Shown in pieces: positions 63,275-64,000 of a stretch of 64,000 nucleotides of DNA (the first letter of the stretch is position 1; every line of letters starts with the position of its first letter). The translations under genes and the position numbers were made by a program. This DNA comes from Planctomycetota bacterium (lineage in GTDB: Bacteria > Planctomycetota > UBA1135 > UBA2386): NCBI GenBank assembly GCA_016794565.1, contig JAEUHQ010000154.1, forward strand, positions 1 through 64,000, written 5' to 3'. Below the pieces are notes generated by a model, which was not told where the DNA came from, ran no database searches, and saw nothing but the letters and a program-made list of their open reading frames with translations.

Positions 63275-64000
63275 ATGACCACTCCCTCCCTTCCCAAAGC
63301 TGTCGCCGTGATCGGCGCCGGCACCATGGGCAACGGCATCGCTCAGGTCTTCGCGACCTGTGGCGTCACCACGCACCTGATCGACGTCAAGTCCGAGTTC
63401 GTCGAGAAGGGCGTCGCGAACATCCACAAGAGCCTCGCGAAGTTCCAGGAGAAGGGCACGCTCACCGCCGACCAGGTCGTGTCGACGAAGGCGCGACTGA
63501 AGGCGGGCACCGACATGGGGGCTCTCGCGGGCGTCGACCTCTGCATCGAGGCGGTCACCGAGAACCTCGCCGTGAAGACGAAGGTGTTCCAGGACGCCGA
63601 CGCGGCGCTGCCTGCCGCGTCGATCCTCGCGAGCAACACTTCGTCGATCTCGATCACCGTGCTGGCGGCGAAGACGAAGCGCGCCGATCGCGTCATCGGC
63701 ATGCACTTCATGAACCCGGTGCCGTTGATGAAGCTCGTCGAAGTCATCCGCGGCAACGACTCGAGCGACGCGACGACCGACGCGGTGCTCGGCTGGTCGA
63801 CGGCGCTCGGCAAGATCCCGGTGCCCGCCAACGACTACCCGGGCTTCGTCGCGAACCGCATCCTGATGCCCATGATCAACGAAGCCGCGTTTGCCCTGAT
63901 GGAGGGCGTTGCGACGCGCGAGGCGATCGACGAGATCATGAAGCTCGGCATGAACCACCCGATGGGCCCGCTCACGCTGGCGGACTTCATCGGCCTCGAC
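63275..64000 (+). CDS. hbd: 3-hydroxyacyl-CoA/3-hydroxybutyryl-CoA dehydrogenase (C-terminus cut by window edge)
   Basis: 242 residues are visible and the frame stays open to the right edge. The NAD-binding loop VIGAGTMGNGIAQ is at residues 12-24, with substrate residues Ser in SNTSSISI and His in GMHFMNP, then NDYPGFVANRILM. The missing part is about 40 residues (family about 285 aa). It oxidises 3-hydroxybutyryl-CoA with NAD or the reverse, the step after or before the thiolase encoded upstream. Confidence 0.93.
   Translation, partial: MTTPSLPKAVAVIGAGTMGNGIAQVFATCGVTTHLIDVKSEFVEKGVANIHKSLAKFQEKGTLTADQVVSTKARLKAGTDMGALAGVDLCIEAVTENLAVKTKVFQDADAALPAASILASNTSSISITVLAAKTKRADRVIGMHFMNPVPLMKLVEVIRGNDSSDATTDAVLGWSTALGKIPVPANDYPGFVANRILMPMINEAAFALMEGVATREAIDEIMKLGMNHPMGPLTLADFIGLD

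Overview
The window is GC-rich (I estimate near 70 percent by eye) bacterial chromosome packed with genes on both strands. I see no phage, insertion sequence, CRISPR array or integrase. The content suggests a member of the Planctomycetota, probably one of the high-GC deep branches. Pointers are a pseudokinase fused to a caspase-like domain, very large prepilin-like proteins, carboxypeptidase-regulatory and beta-helix secreted proteins with a shared C-terminal module, a tail-anchored FHA protein, a membrane pyrophosphatase, a small omega subunit and a DUF255/YyaL protein. This assignment is inference from gene content; no rRNA is present to test it.

Layout. 1-7.9 kb: partial RNase III, the pseudokinase-caspase fusion, a secreted beta-helix protein, TypA, a SanA/YdcF-like protein, a methyltransferase and a Maf pyrophosphatase. 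8-12.6 kb: a di-haem cytochrome c peroxidase-like protein and a heterodimeric ABC exporter (MdlA/MdlB type). 12.7-17.3 kb: a giant (1184 aa) prepilin-like protein and a second prepilin. 17.4-22.4 kb: omega subunit, DUF255 protein, ribosome silencing factor, membrane pyrophosphatase. 22.4-26.7 kb: an ABC ATPase/permease operon ending in DedA, and a divergent FHA protein. 26.7-31.5 kb: three overlapping GT4 glycosyltransferases and a large secreted protein. 31.5-33.9 kb: the only long gene-free gap, then a secreted protein with a duplicated module and its terminator. 34-40.8 kb: HD phosphohydrolase, an aminotransferase/exonuclease/lipoprotein operon, and a 710-aa membrane-anchored protein of unknown function. 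40.9-44.6 kb: tRNA-Leu, a GspG-like pseudopilin, a HAMP-type stub protein and a histidine kinase. 44.6-49.3 kb: PLP decarboxylase, SirB1 protein, ceramidase-like lipoprotein, site-2 protease, xseB. 49.3-54.6 kb: xseA with an added HARP-like domain, lipB, thioredoxin, glycosyltransferase 2, Mrp and a CxxC partner. 54.8-59.6 kb: membrane protein, sigma-70 factor, nitrilase, HU-like protein, MinD-like ATPase. 59.8-61.8 kb: a second HAMP-type stub in a three-gene membrane operon, then tRNA-Ala. 62-64 kb: thiolase and a partial 3-hydroxyacyl-CoA dehydrogenase.

Three themes recur. First, many first-in-operon genes have a TANNNT hexamer only 4-19 bases before the start codon and no clear Shine-Dalgarno sequence, which suggests widespread leaderless transcription. 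Second, pseudopilin-like proteins and small HAMP-type membrane proteins occur at three separate loci (12.7, 41.1 and 59.8 kb), one with its own sensor kinase; together they look like parts of a dispersed pilus or secretion apparatus. Third, start/stop overlaps of the ATGA/GTGA type are the rule inside operons, so translational coupling is probably common.
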